The notes: a model not told the origin generated them from the sequence alone. Positions 40,838 to 49,119 are shown, counted from the first letter of the stretch. The stretch: DNA of 64,000 nucleotides from Zipacnadum sp036504235 (GCA_036504235.1 DASXVN010000005.1:1-64000), one strand, 5' to 3'. Numbers and translations are program-made.

Positions 40838-41524
40838 ATGTCAAGAACCATCGTTCTAGTAGCGCTGCTTAGCCTGCTGGTAGCCCTCGCGCTGCCGGCG
40901 GGAGCCGCCTACGTGCCCGGCGACAACGCCACGCAAACCGCCCTCACCACCGTAACCGTAGATTCGTGGGCGTCCGTGACCCCCTACGGTAGCGCGTCGG
41001 CGGAGATCAAGAACGCTGCCATCGCAGCGAACACCAGTGACGCTAGCGCTGACGCCGACAACGGCTTCGTAATCAGAATCAACGACTATACGAACTTCGA
41101 ACTGGGCGTCCAGCAACTGTGGGCGCCGGCGTTGCAGGGATCAGAGGCGTCGCGATCAGACAATCTGACGACGGTCTACTCCGTCCGCTACATGCTGATG
41201 GACGGCAACGCCACGGAGCATACCGGAGGTACGGACGCCCTCGCTGCCTTCACGCCTGGCCAGGCCGGGGTGGCGCCCGGCTGGGTTGGCACTAATCCGG
41301 CGACCGCGACCTTCACCGCGACGCAGACGCTGGCTCAGTACAACGCCGACGAGTATGTGCAGGTGTACAAGAACGACTTGGCCCCCTGGCAGGCGCGGAC
41401 CTGGGACCTGGGATACAAGGTCCATGCGATCAACAGGAACACCGCTGGCCAGTTGGCCCGCGCCGCCAGCTATTCCGCGAAGGTCAAGGTCACACTTGGC
41501 GCGCGCACGACCGACTTGTGGTGA
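40838..41524 (+). CDS. Small secreted subunit-like protein B
   Basis: A 228-residue paralog of A. The leader differs from A at one residue in the first 22. Shared motifs are TTVTVDSWASVT, FELGVQQLWAPAL, SDNLTTVYSVRYMLMDG and YKVHAINRNTAGQLARAASY with KVKVTLG at the end. It has no cysteine in the mature part. The 40 bases from the ribosome site into codon 9 (40824-40863) are identical to 40104-40143 upstream of and within gene A, at exactly 720 bases distance, although the mature sequences have diverged. This suggests gene conversion or selection on leader and translation start. The likely role is as for A. Confidence 0.75.
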   Translation: MSRTIVLVALLSLLVALALPAGAAYVPGDNATQTALTTVTVDSWASVTPYGSASAEIKNAAIAANTSDASADADNGFVIRINDYTNFELGVQQLWAPALQGSEASRSDNLTTVYSVRYMLMDGNATEHTGGTDALAAFTPGQAGVAPGWVGTNPATATFTATQTLAQYNADEYVQVYKNDLAPWQARTWDLGYKVHAINRNTAGQLARAASYSAKVKVTLGARTTDLW

Positions 41525-41577
41525 GACCGAGTCGTTGCAGCAAGTGCTGCTCAGCCGGAAGCGTGACCAGAAGCAGG

Positions 41578-41606
41578 GACGGCGTCGCCTGCGGGGCGGC
41601 GCCGCC
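41578..41606 (+). terminator. Intercistronic GC hairpin 2
   Basis: Begins GACGGCGTCGCC and ends GGCGGCGCCGCC (41578-41606). Same family as the hairpins at 40775 and 43136, with no T tract. Confidence 0.55.
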
Positions 41607-41642
41607 CCGACTGGAAACAACAAATCAGAGGGAGGATGCAAA

Positions 41643-42317
41643 ATGTCAAAGACCATCATGTTGGTAGCATTGCTCGGCCTGCTGGTAGCCCTCGCGCTGC
41701 CCGCCTTGGCTATGCCGGCGGCCACCGGAACGCATGACCTGGACTCCAACTGCACCGTGACCGTTCAGCCGTGGGCCAGTGTTGTCGCCTCGACGCCCAC
41801 CTCGGCGACCATCACCACCGAGGATATCGACGCTCGCGGTATCGCCGCCCAGGGGATCACCGGGACCCCCGGCTCCTTCACGATCAAGATGAACACCGCG
41901 GTGGACTTCAAGATCTCCTGCAAGCAACTGTGGACCGCCGCCGATATCACCCCCAACGGGCACCCGGAAGACCAGTTGAAGACGGAATATCAGTTCGCGT
42001 ATTTGTACCTGAACGGCGGCGCGACTAACGCCATAAGCATGGTCTCGTCGGAAGGCTTCCTGGCGGCCAACGGCGTGACCGCTGTGTGGTCTCCCACCGC
42101 GCCGGCGGGCGGCACCGTCCCTACGGCCACCTGCAATGTGAACACTGCCAGCGCGCTCGACTACAAGGTCGCGTATCACTGGGGTCTCGATCCCACCATC
42201 GCCAAGCAGTGGCAGTTGGGGTACAACGTTATCGCCACCAACGTGAACAACGACGGCCAACTGCCCTCGGCGGCGACCTACAGCTCCGTCGTCAAGTGCA
42301 CCATCGCGGTGCGCTAG
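41643..42317 (+). CDS. Small secreted subunit-like protein C
   Basis: A 224-residue protein from the ATG at 41643, with GGGAGG and a 7-base spacer. The leader is MSKTIMLVALLGLLVALALP. Shared motifs are CTVTVQPWASVV, FKISCKQLWTAAD, EDQLKTEYQFAYLYLNG and the ending YNVIATNVNNDGQLPSAATY plus VVKCTIAVR. Several cysteines are present (in CTVTV, SCKQ, CNVN and VKCTI) that are absent in B, so disulfides would not be a conserved feature. The role is inferred to be a structural subunit alongside A, B, D and E. Confidence 0.75.
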   Translation: MSKTIMLVALLGLLVALALPALAMPAATGTHDLDSNCTVTVQPWASVVASTPTSATITTEDIDARGIAAQGITGTPGSFTIKMNTAVDFKISCKQLWTAADITPNGHPEDQLKTEYQFAYLYLNGGATNAISMVSSEGFLAANGVTAVWSPTAPAGGTVPTATCNVNTASALDYKVAYHWGLDPTIAKQWQLGYNVIATNVNNDGQLPSAATYSSVVKCTIAVR

Positions 42318-42359
42318 GTGGACAGACAGGCACTAACTGAGGCCAGGGAGAACGTACAC

Positions 42360-43082
42360 ATGATAAGAACCATCCTACTGGTGGTGCTGCTCGGCCTGGT
42401 GGTGGCGCTCGCGCTACCCGCCGGGGCGGATCCGGTTTCCGAGCAACAGGGAACCTGCACCGTGAACGTGGAAAAGTGGGCGGCAGTGACCGCCACCTCG
42501 CCCGCCGCGTCGCTGCTCATCAAGGCCACCGACCTGAGCGCCGCCGCGGACCCTCGGACGGTCATGGTCGAAAGCGGCCTGTCCGGGAACGGACACATCG
42601 CGGTGCGGGCCAATACCGGCATATCCCTCCAGATAGCGGCCGGGCAGTTGTGGACCACCGCGACGCCGGATGACCAACTCAAGACCGAATGGTCCCTGGG
42701 CAGCTTTGTCCTGGACCGAGGCGCCGTGATGGGGATAGAGCGGGCGGGAGTACCCGCCATCGAGAAGATCGCGCCCGACGGAGCCAATGGCTTCACCGCC
42801 GCGGTCGGGCCGTGGGCGCCGAGTCCGTATGACTCGGGGTCGGCCTTCCGCACGGCGCTCAACAGCGCAGCCTACGCCAGTCGTGCCAAGTGCCGGATCC
42901 TGGCGAGCACCAAGGCGGAGTATCAGACCATCTACGACAGCAGTTTCTCGCCCACCGTGGCGCGGACGTTCGAGTTCGACTATCGGATCGCGGCCACGGC
43001 TATCAACAACAACAACCAGCTGCCCACCGCAGCCATGTACCAGGCCAACATCAAAGCCACGATTAGCGCCTACACGCCCTAG
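42360..43082 (+). CDS. Small secreted subunit-like protein D
   Basis: A 240-residue protein from the ATG at 42360 (AGGGAG, 9-base spacer); an upstream in-frame GTG lacks a ribosome site. The leader is MIRTILLVVLLGLVVALALP. Motifs are CTVNVEKWAAVT, LQIAAGQLWTT, DDQLKTEWSLGSFVLDRG and YRIAATAINNNNQLPTAAMY with IKATISAYTP at the end. It follows C after only 42 bases with no hairpin, so C and D may be made in equal amounts. It is the most diverged of the four long paralogs. Confidence 0.75.
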   Translation: MIRTILLVVLLGLVVALALPAGADPVSEQQGTCTVNVEKWAAVTATSPAASLLIKATDLSAAADPRTVMVESGLSGNGHIAVRANTGISLQIAAGQLWTTATPDDQLKTEWSLGSFVLDRGAVMGIERAGVPAIEKIAPDGANGFTAAVGPWAPSPYDSGSAFRTALNSAAYASRAKCRILASTKAEYQTIYDSSFSPTVARTFEFDYRIAATAINNNNQLPTAAMYQANIKATISAYTP

Positions 43083-43135
43083 TCGCGCGCTTGAGGGGCC
43101 CTCGCCCGGCTGGGCCGGGGGGCACGATAAACGGG

Positions 43136-43164
43136 GACGGCGCCGTCCTTCCGGCGGCGCCGCC
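43136..43164 (+). terminator. Intercistronic GC hairpin 3
   Basis: GGCGCCG, an unpaired centre with CCTTCC, then CGGCGCC within 43136-43164, beginning GACGGCGCCG. Same family as 40775 and 41578. It separates subunit genes D and E. Confidence 0.55.
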
Positions 43165-43198
43165 CTTCCTCAGCTTTACATCGGTCCAGGGGGACGGA

Positions 43199-43675
43199 AT
43201 GATGCATAGGTTTTGCGTGGTGCTCCTAGCGGTGGCGCTGGCCGTAATCGTCAGCGGAATCCGGCCGGTCGCGGCGGGTCTCGTGGACGTTGCCACCACC
43301 ACCGTAACCGTGGATGAGTATGCAGCGGTCACGGTGCGCGCTCCTGAGGGAGGCATTGTCCTCCAGGGGACTGGCCCGTACACCGGCAGCGCGCCGCTGG
43401 ACATTGTATGCAATTTCCCTTACACTCTGAACGCGTATTGGATGGGTGAAGGCTGGACCCCGAGTACCGATGCCGCGGTGGTGTCCTATACGATTGACCA
43501 CCCTGAACAACCGACTAGCACCGGTTCACTAACCGTAACTGTGACGCCGGGCGGAGTCGGTGGTTCCACACCGACTGGCGGACCGTCCGCACCGAAAGCC
43601 ACAGGCTCAACCGAGGTCAGCGTTCCCAATGCTGGCCACGGGACGGTGGGGATAGCGATCATCAGCAGTTTTTAG
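43199..43675 (+). CDS. Small secreted subunit-like protein E (short form)
   Basis: A 158-residue protein from the ATG at 43199. The signal peptide ends near PVAAG. It keeps the opening motif TTTVTVDEYAAVTV, with tyrosine in place of tryptophan, and a strand such as LDIVCNFPYTLNAYW, but lacks the DQLKTEY segment. The last part is Gly/Ser/Thr-rich (GGVGGSTPTGGPS), then EVSVPNAGHGTVGIAIISSF. It may be a minor, capping or initiating subunit, or a degenerate paralog. I do not recognise the family. Confidence 0.6.
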   Translation: MMHRFCVVLLAVALAVIVSGIRPVAAGLVDVATTTVTVDEYAAVTVRAPEGGIVLQGTGPYTGSAPLDIVCNFPYTLNAYWMGEGWTPSTDAAVVSYTIDHPEQPTSTGSLTVTVTPGGVGGSTPTGGPSAPKATGSTEVSVPNAGHGTVGIAIISSF

Positions 43676-43734
43676 GACCCAAATGAACGTGAGCCGCACC
43701 CGTCCCCAGCGGGACCGTGCGACCACTCGGAGGG

Positions 43735-43754
43735 GCCGGCGGGATACCGCCGGC
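43735..43754 (+). terminator. Hairpin before the Ig-like chaperone gene
   Basis: GCCGGCGG (43735-43742), loop GATA, CCGCCGGC (43747-43754). A perfect 8-base-pair stem with tetraloop and no T tract. It marks the boundary between subunit genes and the two assembly genes, and could lower or separate their expression. Confidence 0.5.
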
Positions 43755-43781
43755 GTCGTGAGTTCTAGGAGGTAGAGGGGC

Positions 43782-45476
43782 ATGACCCTTAGTTCGCCGC
43801 TTCGCGGAGCCTCGGTGCTCGTCGCGTTGTGCCTGCTGGGCAGCGCCGTCCTGCTGGCCGCCGGGCCGATCTGCGCGCAAGGCTTCCTGGTGAAGCCCAT
43901 GTCTATGGACCTCACCCTCCGTCCCGGGGAGTCCTTCAGTAAGGACATCCAGATAACCAGCACCACGGACACCCCCTCGGTGCTGAAGACCAAACTTTTG
44001 CTGGTAACCCAGGCCTCCAATGGCGCCTGGGTACAGCTTGATCCCACCAGCCCGCAGGTGGATCGGACCCAGTATCGCACCTGTGTGGACTGGATCACCA
44101 TCGGCTCTCCCGAGTTGAAGATGGGGCCGCTGGAGGCCAAGGCGCTCCCGCTTACCATCAAGGTTCCGCCGGGCGGCGTGCGCGGCAGCTACCTCGCGAT
44201 GCTCTCCCTGGAATCCGCCCCGCAGACCCGCCCGGGTGGCAATATCTATACCGTCATCGAGTTCCTGATCTCCCTGCGAATCACGATCCAAGGCCCCGTA
44301 GCGCGCGAGCGGGTGAGCCTGACCGACCTGGATCTGCAGTGGGTGGCAGCCAAGGACAAGAACCCGGCGACTACGCAGGTCGGGGTGCAGATAAAGAATG
44401 AGGGCGACACCTTCGGGGAAACCGGGGGGCGCCTGACCCTGCTGCGCAAAGATGGCGAACGCTGGCAGCGGGTGCTGGAGACCAAACTGACCGAGCGTGG
44501 CGTGATGCCGGGGGCGACAATCAAAGTGACGGAAGACCTCAAGCGCAGTCTGCCTTCCGGCCATTACCGGGTGAATGCCGCCTTCCAGTTGAGCGGACGT
44601 CCCAAGGGTGTGCTGGAAAAGGAGTTTGACCTGGTGGGCGACCCGGCCGCCACCGGCGTGGCCACCGACGTAGCCCTTACGGTCCCGGAGTTGATCACAG
44701 TCGAGGGCAACGCGGGGGCGACGCGCACGGTTGCGCTGGCCGTGAAAAACTCGACCGAAGAGTCCGTAGACGCTGCCTGCCTGGTGGAGCCGGTCGCGCA
44801 GTTGATGGGAGTGGCCCTGGGCGACATCACGGGAGATTGTTTTGACTGCTCCGGCTGGGTAAAGGCCAGCCCGCCGCGCCTGACGCTGCGAGGAAACAGT
44901 GCGCGTAACCTGGCGCTCTCGGTCGCCTTCCCGGCCCTGGATCTCCCGCAGGCCAACTACTATGCGACACTGCGCTTTGTGGCCGCTCACCCGGACGGAC
45001 AGACGGCGGGGGAGACGCGCACCCTGATCTGGGTCAAGAACCTGAAGGTGGAGTCCGTCTTGCAGGCGCAGCCGGTGCGCATGGTCTTCGCCCAGCAGGA
45101 AGGCAATCTGTACGCGGTGACCGCGCAGTTCGCCAACGTCGGAAACGTGCATTTCGTGGCGCCGACGGCCCAGGCGAGTGTGGTCAGTCCCACCGGCGAG
45201 GCGGCGGCTGCCGTCCCTCTGGAGACGGACGCCACTACGGTGCTGCCGCTCGGTACCCCGCAGTTCTCCGGGGTAATGGACTTCTCGAAGGTGGCGCCGG
45301 GAAGCTACTTCCTGGTCGCCGTGATGAAGTACGGGAGCAAAGACGTCAGCTATCGCTTGCCCATCAAGGTGGAAGCCGGGCCCGATGGCGGCAAGCTGGT
45401 CACGGCCCTCGAGGTCACGGCGACGCCGGCGCCGGCTACGGCCCCGCCGGGTGGGAGTGCTAATGCGGGTAGTTAA
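43782..45476 (+). CDS. Secreted Ig-like protein resembling PapD/DUF916 type
   Basis: A 564-residue protein with signal peptide (cleavage near ICAQG, about residue 33). The N-terminal domain (about 35-155) runs GFLVKPMSMDLTLRPGESFSKDI and so on to TIKVPPGGVRGSYLAMLSLES, the layout of PapD-like chaperone or DUF916-type Ig domains. Three further beta domains follow (about 165-270, 285-400 and 405-530), each with LxxRGNSARNLALSV-like or AQFANVGNVHF-like strands. There is a proline/alanine tail and no membrane anchor. GGAGGTAGAGGGG precedes the ATG. The last 14 bases overlap the secretin gene, so the two are translationally coupled. I infer a periplasmic or surface partner of the small subunits; the family assignment is by pattern only. 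Confidence 0.65.
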   Translation: MTLSSPLRGASVLVALCLLGSAVLLAAGPICAQGFLVKPMSMDLTLRPGESFSKDIQITSTTDTPSVLKTKLLLVTQASNGAWVQLDPTSPQVDRTQYRTCVDWITIGSPELKMGPLEAKALPLTIKVPPGGVRGSYLAMLSLESAPQTRPGGNIYTVIEFLISLRITIQGPVARERVSLTDLDLQWVAAKDKNPATTQVGVQIKNEGDTFGETGGRLTLLRKDGERWQRVLETKLTERGVMPGATIKVTEDLKRSLPSGHYRVNAAFQLSGRPKGVLEKEFDLVGDPAATGVATDVALTVPELITVEGNAGATRTVALAVKNSTEESVDAACLVEPVAQLMGVALGDITGDCFDCSGWVKASPPRLTLRGNSARNLALSVAFPALDLPQANYYATLRFVAAHPDGQTAGETRTLIWVKNLKVESVLQAQPVRMVFAQQEGNLYAVTAQFANVGNVHFVAPTAQASVVSPTGEAAAAVPLETDATTVLPLGTPQFSGVMDFSKVAPGSYFLVAVMKYGSKDVSYRLPIKVEAGPDGGKLVTALEVTATPAPATAPPGGSANAGS

Positions 45477-47028
45477 TCAGTTTTCTCGTCCCCGGCGCCA
45501 GAGCCCGGGGCTGCAGTTCGCGCTGATTGCTCTGTTGGTGGGTTGCTTCTCCGGGGCTGGTCGGGCGGAAAGCCCCGCCCCGGCGGCGGCCGTCCCCTCG
45601 GTGCCGGCGGCGACCACTGCGCCTCCGGCCGCCGAGCCGGCCGCGCCCGCAGCCGTGGTTTCTCCCCTATCGCCCCCGGCGGGCGTCGCTCCCTCGGCGC
45701 CGTCAGCCGCCGCGGCTGCGACGGCTCCCGGCCCGGTTGCGCCCCCGGCCGCGGTCCCGGTGAAGAAGGACAACGGTGGTCGCCCGCTCGTGACCAATTC
45801 GTTCTTTCAGACCGACCTGCGTCAGGCCCTCTCCGACTTGGCCGCGCAGGTCGGCGTGACCATCATGACCGACGACGGCGTCGCCGGGCTGATCACGTTG
45901 GACCTCAAAGAAGTGCCCCTCGATAAGGCGCTGAACCTGATGCTGCTGCCGGGTGGCTTTGTAAGCGCTGAGATCGAGCCGGGCGTGTGGGTAGTGACCG
46001 CTCCCGACCCCAAGGCGCCTTGCTTCCATCTGGTGGCGAAGACGGAGGTTCTGTCCCTTTCATACCTGGAGGCTCCCGCCCTCAAGGGGCTGCTCTCGGA
46101 CCGCCTCAATCTGTACGTGAAGGCCGATCCGGACGCGCACCGCGTGATCGTAGAGGCCCCCCCGGGCATCCTGCAGGAGGTAACCGAGGCCATCAGGCAA
46201 CTTGACCTCGCTCCGCGCCAGGTCATGATTGAGGCCCTGGTGTTGGAGACCACGGTCGGGGCGCTCTCGGAGTTTGACCCGGCCTTTGCGACCTCCCACA
46301 TCGCCGGTGGGCTCTCCGGCGGCCTGCTCAGCTACCAATCCCACGATCTAGGCTCGGCCGGGGGCGAAGGCCTCCTTCACGACATTCTGCCCACTCCCGG
46401 CAACATCGTGATCGGACTCAAGTGGCTTCTGCGCAACAATCGCGCCCTCTTGCGCGCCAGTCCCCGTATCGTCAGCGTGGACGGTAAGACCGCGGAGATT
46501 GAGGTAGGCACGCAGCAGTATTTCAGCCTACTTACCGGGTCGGCCGCCTATGCCTACACGAGCTTGGAGCAGATCACCGCTACGATCAAGTTGACGATCA
46601 AACCAAGGGTGGTCGAGCGGACTCGCGAGGTCATCTGCGACATCGAACCGAACGTGTCCGACGTGTCGGGCGCGGGGGCCGGAGGGCTACCGGTCATCAC
46701 CGTCCGGCGCGCGCGGGCCACGGTCTGCATCAAGGATGGTCAAGCGCTCGCCATCGGCGGGCTCATCCAGAGCCAGTCCTCACGCATCGAGAGCAAGGTG
46801 CCCCTGCTGGGGGATATCCCGCTGGTCGGGAAGCTGTTTCGCTCCAGCTCCTCCTCCAAATCACAGCGCGAGATCGTCATCCTCATCGCTCCCCATATCC
46901 TGAATGCGCAAGGCGTCTTCGAGGGTTCGCTGCTCATCGAGGCACTAGGCGGGGCGGGTGGCATTACCGACCAGAGCCCCGCCGTCACGCCTCCTTCCCC
47001 CCGTCCGCTGCCCACGGCCGGTCCCTAA
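45463..47028 (+). CDS. Secretin-family outer-membrane channel, probable lipoprotein
   Basis: A 521-residue protein from the ATG at 45463 with GGGAG upstream. The signal region has a lipobox-like LVGC (C28). Residues about 35-100 are a Pro/Ala linker. A STN/N0-type domain (about 108-180, TDLRQALSDLAAQVGVTIM) and an N1/secretin_N domain (about 195-250) follow. The secretin core starts at RQVMIEALVLE (about 252) and includes LLRASPRIVSVDGKTAEIEV and the hallmark VPLLGDIPLVGKLF. Secretins form multimeric outer-membrane gates for type II, III, IV-pilus and phage export. No ATPase, platform or prepilin gene is nearby. It is last in the cluster before a strong terminator, so it probably exports the small proteins encoded upstream. 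Confidence 0.9.
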   Translation: MRVVNQFSRPRRQSPGLQFALIALLVGCFSGAGRAESPAPAAAVPSVPAATTAPPAAEPAAPAAVVSPLSPPAGVAPSAPSAAAAATAPGPVAPPAAVPVKKDNGGRPLVTNSFFQTDLRQALSDLAAQVGVTIMTDDGVAGLITLDLKEVPLDKALNLMLLPGGFVSAEIEPGVWVVTAPDPKAPCFHLVAKTEVLSLSYLEAPALKGLLSDRLNLYVKADPDAHRVIVEAPPGILQEVTEAIRQLDLAPRQVMIEALVLETTVGALSEFDPAFATSHIAGGLSGGLLSYQSHDLGSAGGEGLLHDILPTPGNIVIGLKWLLRNNRALLRASPRIVSVDGKTAEIEVGTQQYFSLLTGSAAYAYTSLEQITATIKLTIKPRVVERTREVICDIEPNVSDVSGAGAGGLPVITVRRARATVCIKDGQALAIGGLIQSQSSRIESKVPLLGDIPLVGKLFRSSSSSKSQREIVILIAPHILNAQGVFEGSLLIEALGGAGGITDQSPAVTPPSPRPLPTAGP

Positions 47029-47058
47029 GCAGCACCCGAAGCGCATCAAGGAAGTATG

Positions 47059-47089
47059 AGGGCCGGAGGCACTTAGCCTCCGGCCCTTT
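47059..47089 (+). terminator. Terminator of the secretin-linked cluster
   Basis: AGGGCCGGAGGC (47059-47070), loop ACTTA, GCCTCCGGCCCT (47076-47087), then TT. The perfect 12-base-pair stem is 30 bases past the secretin stop. It lies between convergent genes and may act in both directions. Confidence 0.85.
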
Positions 47090-47124
47090 GCACTGTCGCC
47101 TCGGGGGGCACCGACCTGCGCGGA

Positions 47125-47940
47125 CTACGGGAGTTCGGTTAGTCCGTCGGTAGGCCGCGGGTGCCCCGGTGTGGCCGGTGCGCAGATCGGGGCGAGCCCC
47201 CCGGCCCACGCGGGCACCAAGCCGCCCGCTCTCCGCAGCCGGCGACGCAGCTCGGGGTAGTCCGCGCAGTGGTCGCTCACCAGCTTCCAGAACTTCGGGG
47301 AGTGGTTGAGGTGGACCGTGTGACACAGCTCGTGGAGAAGCAGGTACTCGGCGAGCTCCGGGGGCAGGAACAGAGCGCTGCGGTTCAGACTGAGGGTGCG
47401 CCGGAACGAGCAGCTTCCCCACAGCGTCTTCTGCGCGCGGATCACCACGCGCTCGGGGCGGAAACCGTTGGTGCTGGCCAGCGTCGCGACCCAGGGCACC
47501 AGGTGCGCATGGGCCCTCCGGCTGACCCATCTGCGCAGGGCCTCGCGGCAGGCCTCCGGGTCGGCCACCTGCCCGGAAACGATCAGGCGCCGGTCTCTGC
47601 GCGCGAGGACCGTCACGCGCGGCGAAGCGGTACTCCGATACTCGACCGACCATTCCTCGCCGACGGCCCGGAGCTCGATGCGCTCCGGGAGGGCGGGTTC
47701 CACCGTGCCGCTTGCCTGCTCTTGCATCTCCCCGCGCAGCTTGAGGAGCCAACCGCGCTTGCTCTCCAGCACCTCGGGCAGGCGAGCGCGGTCAAAGCGG
47801 GCGGGCATCACCACGACTAGCCCCTCGCGCAGGTTCACGACCAGGCGCAGGTGTTTGGCCCGGGTGCTGACCCGAAGGGTGTAGTCGCCGTACCACTCAA
47901 GATGGTGCGTTTCGAGTTGCGCTTTGCTCAAGACGCTCAC
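47125..47940 (-). CDS. YgjP-like (DUF45) zinc metallopeptidase
   Basis: About 271 residues from the GTG at 47940, preceded by GGAG with a 9-base spacer; a longer GTG start at 48021 is possible. The pattern RAKHLRLVVNLREGLVVVMP at the start, KTLWGSCSFRRTLSLNRSAL in the middle and the metal site LLLHELCHTVHLNHSPKFW are diagnostic. HELCH gives the two His and the Glu, and the third His is in LNHS. These are cytosolic, M48-like, often near restriction or stress genes; the physiological substrate is unknown. Here it is convergent with the secretin cluster and probably unrelated to it. Confidence 0.9.
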   Translation of the reverse strand: MSVLSKAQLETHHLEWYGDYTLRVSTRAKHLRLVVNLREGLVVVMPARFDRARLPEVLESKRGWLLKLRGEMQEQASGTVEPALPERIELRAVGEEWSVEYRSTASPRVTVLARRDRRLIVSGQVADPEACREALRRWVSRRAHAHLVPWVATLASTNGFRPERVVIRAQKTLWGSCSFRRTLSLNRSALFLPPELAEYLLLHELCHTVHLNHSPKFWKLVSDHCADYPELRRRLRRAGGLVPAWAGGLAPICAPATPGHPRPTDGLTELP

Positions 47941-48052
47941 ATGAACCAACTCCGAGGAGAATCTGGCGAACGGGACCCTGGCTACACGGCGAGATGCGCC
48001 AGTCGCAGGGACCTGGCGCACCGGTAGGACTAAACTAGGCGGTTGAGCCCGG

Positions 48053-48832
48053 CTAAGCGCCGGAGAGGAACCACCGATTGTAGTTGCGCTGGAAGCGGTC
48101 CTCGGGGGCGGTCAGGTAGATGATTCCCTCCACGATACCCAGCAACGAGGGGATTCCGGTCCAGCCGAAGAGCAGATACAAGACGGCCAGCAGGTAGTTG
48201 CCCAGGTACCAGTGGTGCGCGCCCACCACGCCCAGCAGGATGCCGAGAATGCCGGCGACGGTGCGGTCCTTATTGCCCGCGGCCGGGGCGGCCCCGAGGG
48301 GCACGCCGTAGGCGGGGGAGGGGTTGAACTCGGCGATGGTGTGCAGGGCGCGCCAGGGGTCATCGCCGCCCCGACTGGCCTGCGTGTCCCAGGCGGTCTG
48401 CCCGGAGCGCAGCCAGCCGCGGATGTCGTCGGCCTGGTAGGGCCCGTAGACCTGACCGTTGCTGGTGAGATACCAGCCGGGATCGGTCATGGTCGGGATG
48501 ACCGGCGCGGGAGCGGCGACCGGCTGGGCCGGCGGCGCCTCCACGGCGGGGGGCTCATAGGCGACCTCCGGCGGAGGAGCGGCGACCGCCGGCGGCGCGA
48601 GGGCCTGGCCGGGAGGCTCCTGTACCAGGGTGACCTCCGTGTCGTCATGCTCTCCGCCCGGCGCGGGCGGCAGGTTCTGCGGCGGAGGCGGCGTGGCCGG
48701 GGGGACCTCGACGTTCAGGACCTCAGCCGGTGGGGCGAAGGGCTCGGGTACGGGCGGCGGGGGCGGCACGGGGAGATCGCCGGCAGGGGGCGCGGGAGTG
48801 TTTGGCTCAGGAGTAACTTGCTCGTCGGTCAT
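48053..48832 (-). CDS. Proline-rich GYF_2 and TM2 domain membrane protein
   Basis: About 259 residues from the ATG at 48832 (GAGG 8 bases upstream). Residues 1-115 are a low-complexity Pro/Ala/Glu arm. Residues about 118-165 form a GYF_2 domain (WYLTSNGQVYGPYQADDIRGW), which in other proteins binds proline-rich peptides. A TM2 domain (about 190-245) follows: two helices joined by a short loop, with GVVGAHHWYLGNY as its signature. The GYF domain might bind the arm of another copy. The function is unknown. No neighbour suggests a pathway. Confidence 0.85.
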   Translation of the reverse strand: MTDEQVTPEPNTPAPPAGDLPVPPPPPVPEPFAPPAEVLNVEVPPATPPPPQNLPPAPGGEHDDTEVTLVQEPPGQALAPPAVAAPPPEVAYEPPAVEAPPAQPVAAPAPVIPTMTDPGWYLTSNGQVYGPYQADDIRGWLRSGQTAWDTQASRGGDDPWRALHTIAEFNPSPAYGVPLGAAPAAGNKDRTVAGILGILLGVVGAHHWYLGNYLLAVLYLLFGWTGIPSLLGIVEGIIYLTAPEDRFQRNYNRWFLSGA

Positions 48833-48908
48833 GTCCGTCACCTCAGGTGCGAGCGTTCGAAGGACGTTCCGCGGGAGCAGCGGCTACGAGTTGGGCGAGA
48901 CAAAGAAC

Positions 48909-48984
48909 TGGAGGCGGCAGCCGGAGTCGAACCGGCGAATAACGGTTTTGCAGACCGTCGCCTTAACCACTTGGCTATGCCGCC
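48909..48984 (-). tRNA. tRNA-Cys (GCA)
   Basis: A 76-base cloverleaf on the minus strand with encoded CCA. The acceptor is GGCGGCA/TGCCGCC, the anticodon loop CTGCAAA and the T arm CCGGTTCGACTCCGG. It is the last of five tRNA genes on this strand and lies downstream of a terminator, so it probably has its own promoter. Confidence 0.97.
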
Positions 48985-49074
48985 CCCCGGGTTGACGGGC
49001 GAGACTCACCTTCGCCTGACGTTGCTCTGCAACGCCCGGCTACGGCGAGCAGGCGCCTGTCCTACTGAGAAACC

Positions 49075-49107
49075 AAAAAGGCGAGCCGGGCCATGGCCCG
49101 CCTCGCC
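49075..49107 (-). terminator. Intrinsic terminator after tRNA-Gly(GCC)
   Basis: On the minus strand GGCGAGGCGGGCC-AT-GGCCCGGCTCGCC, a long near-perfect stem (49080-49107), is followed by TTTTT (49075-49079). It ends the Gly(CCC)-Gly(GCC) transcript before tRNA-Cys. Confidence 0.9.
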
Positions 49108-49119
49108 CGGTAAAGCAGA

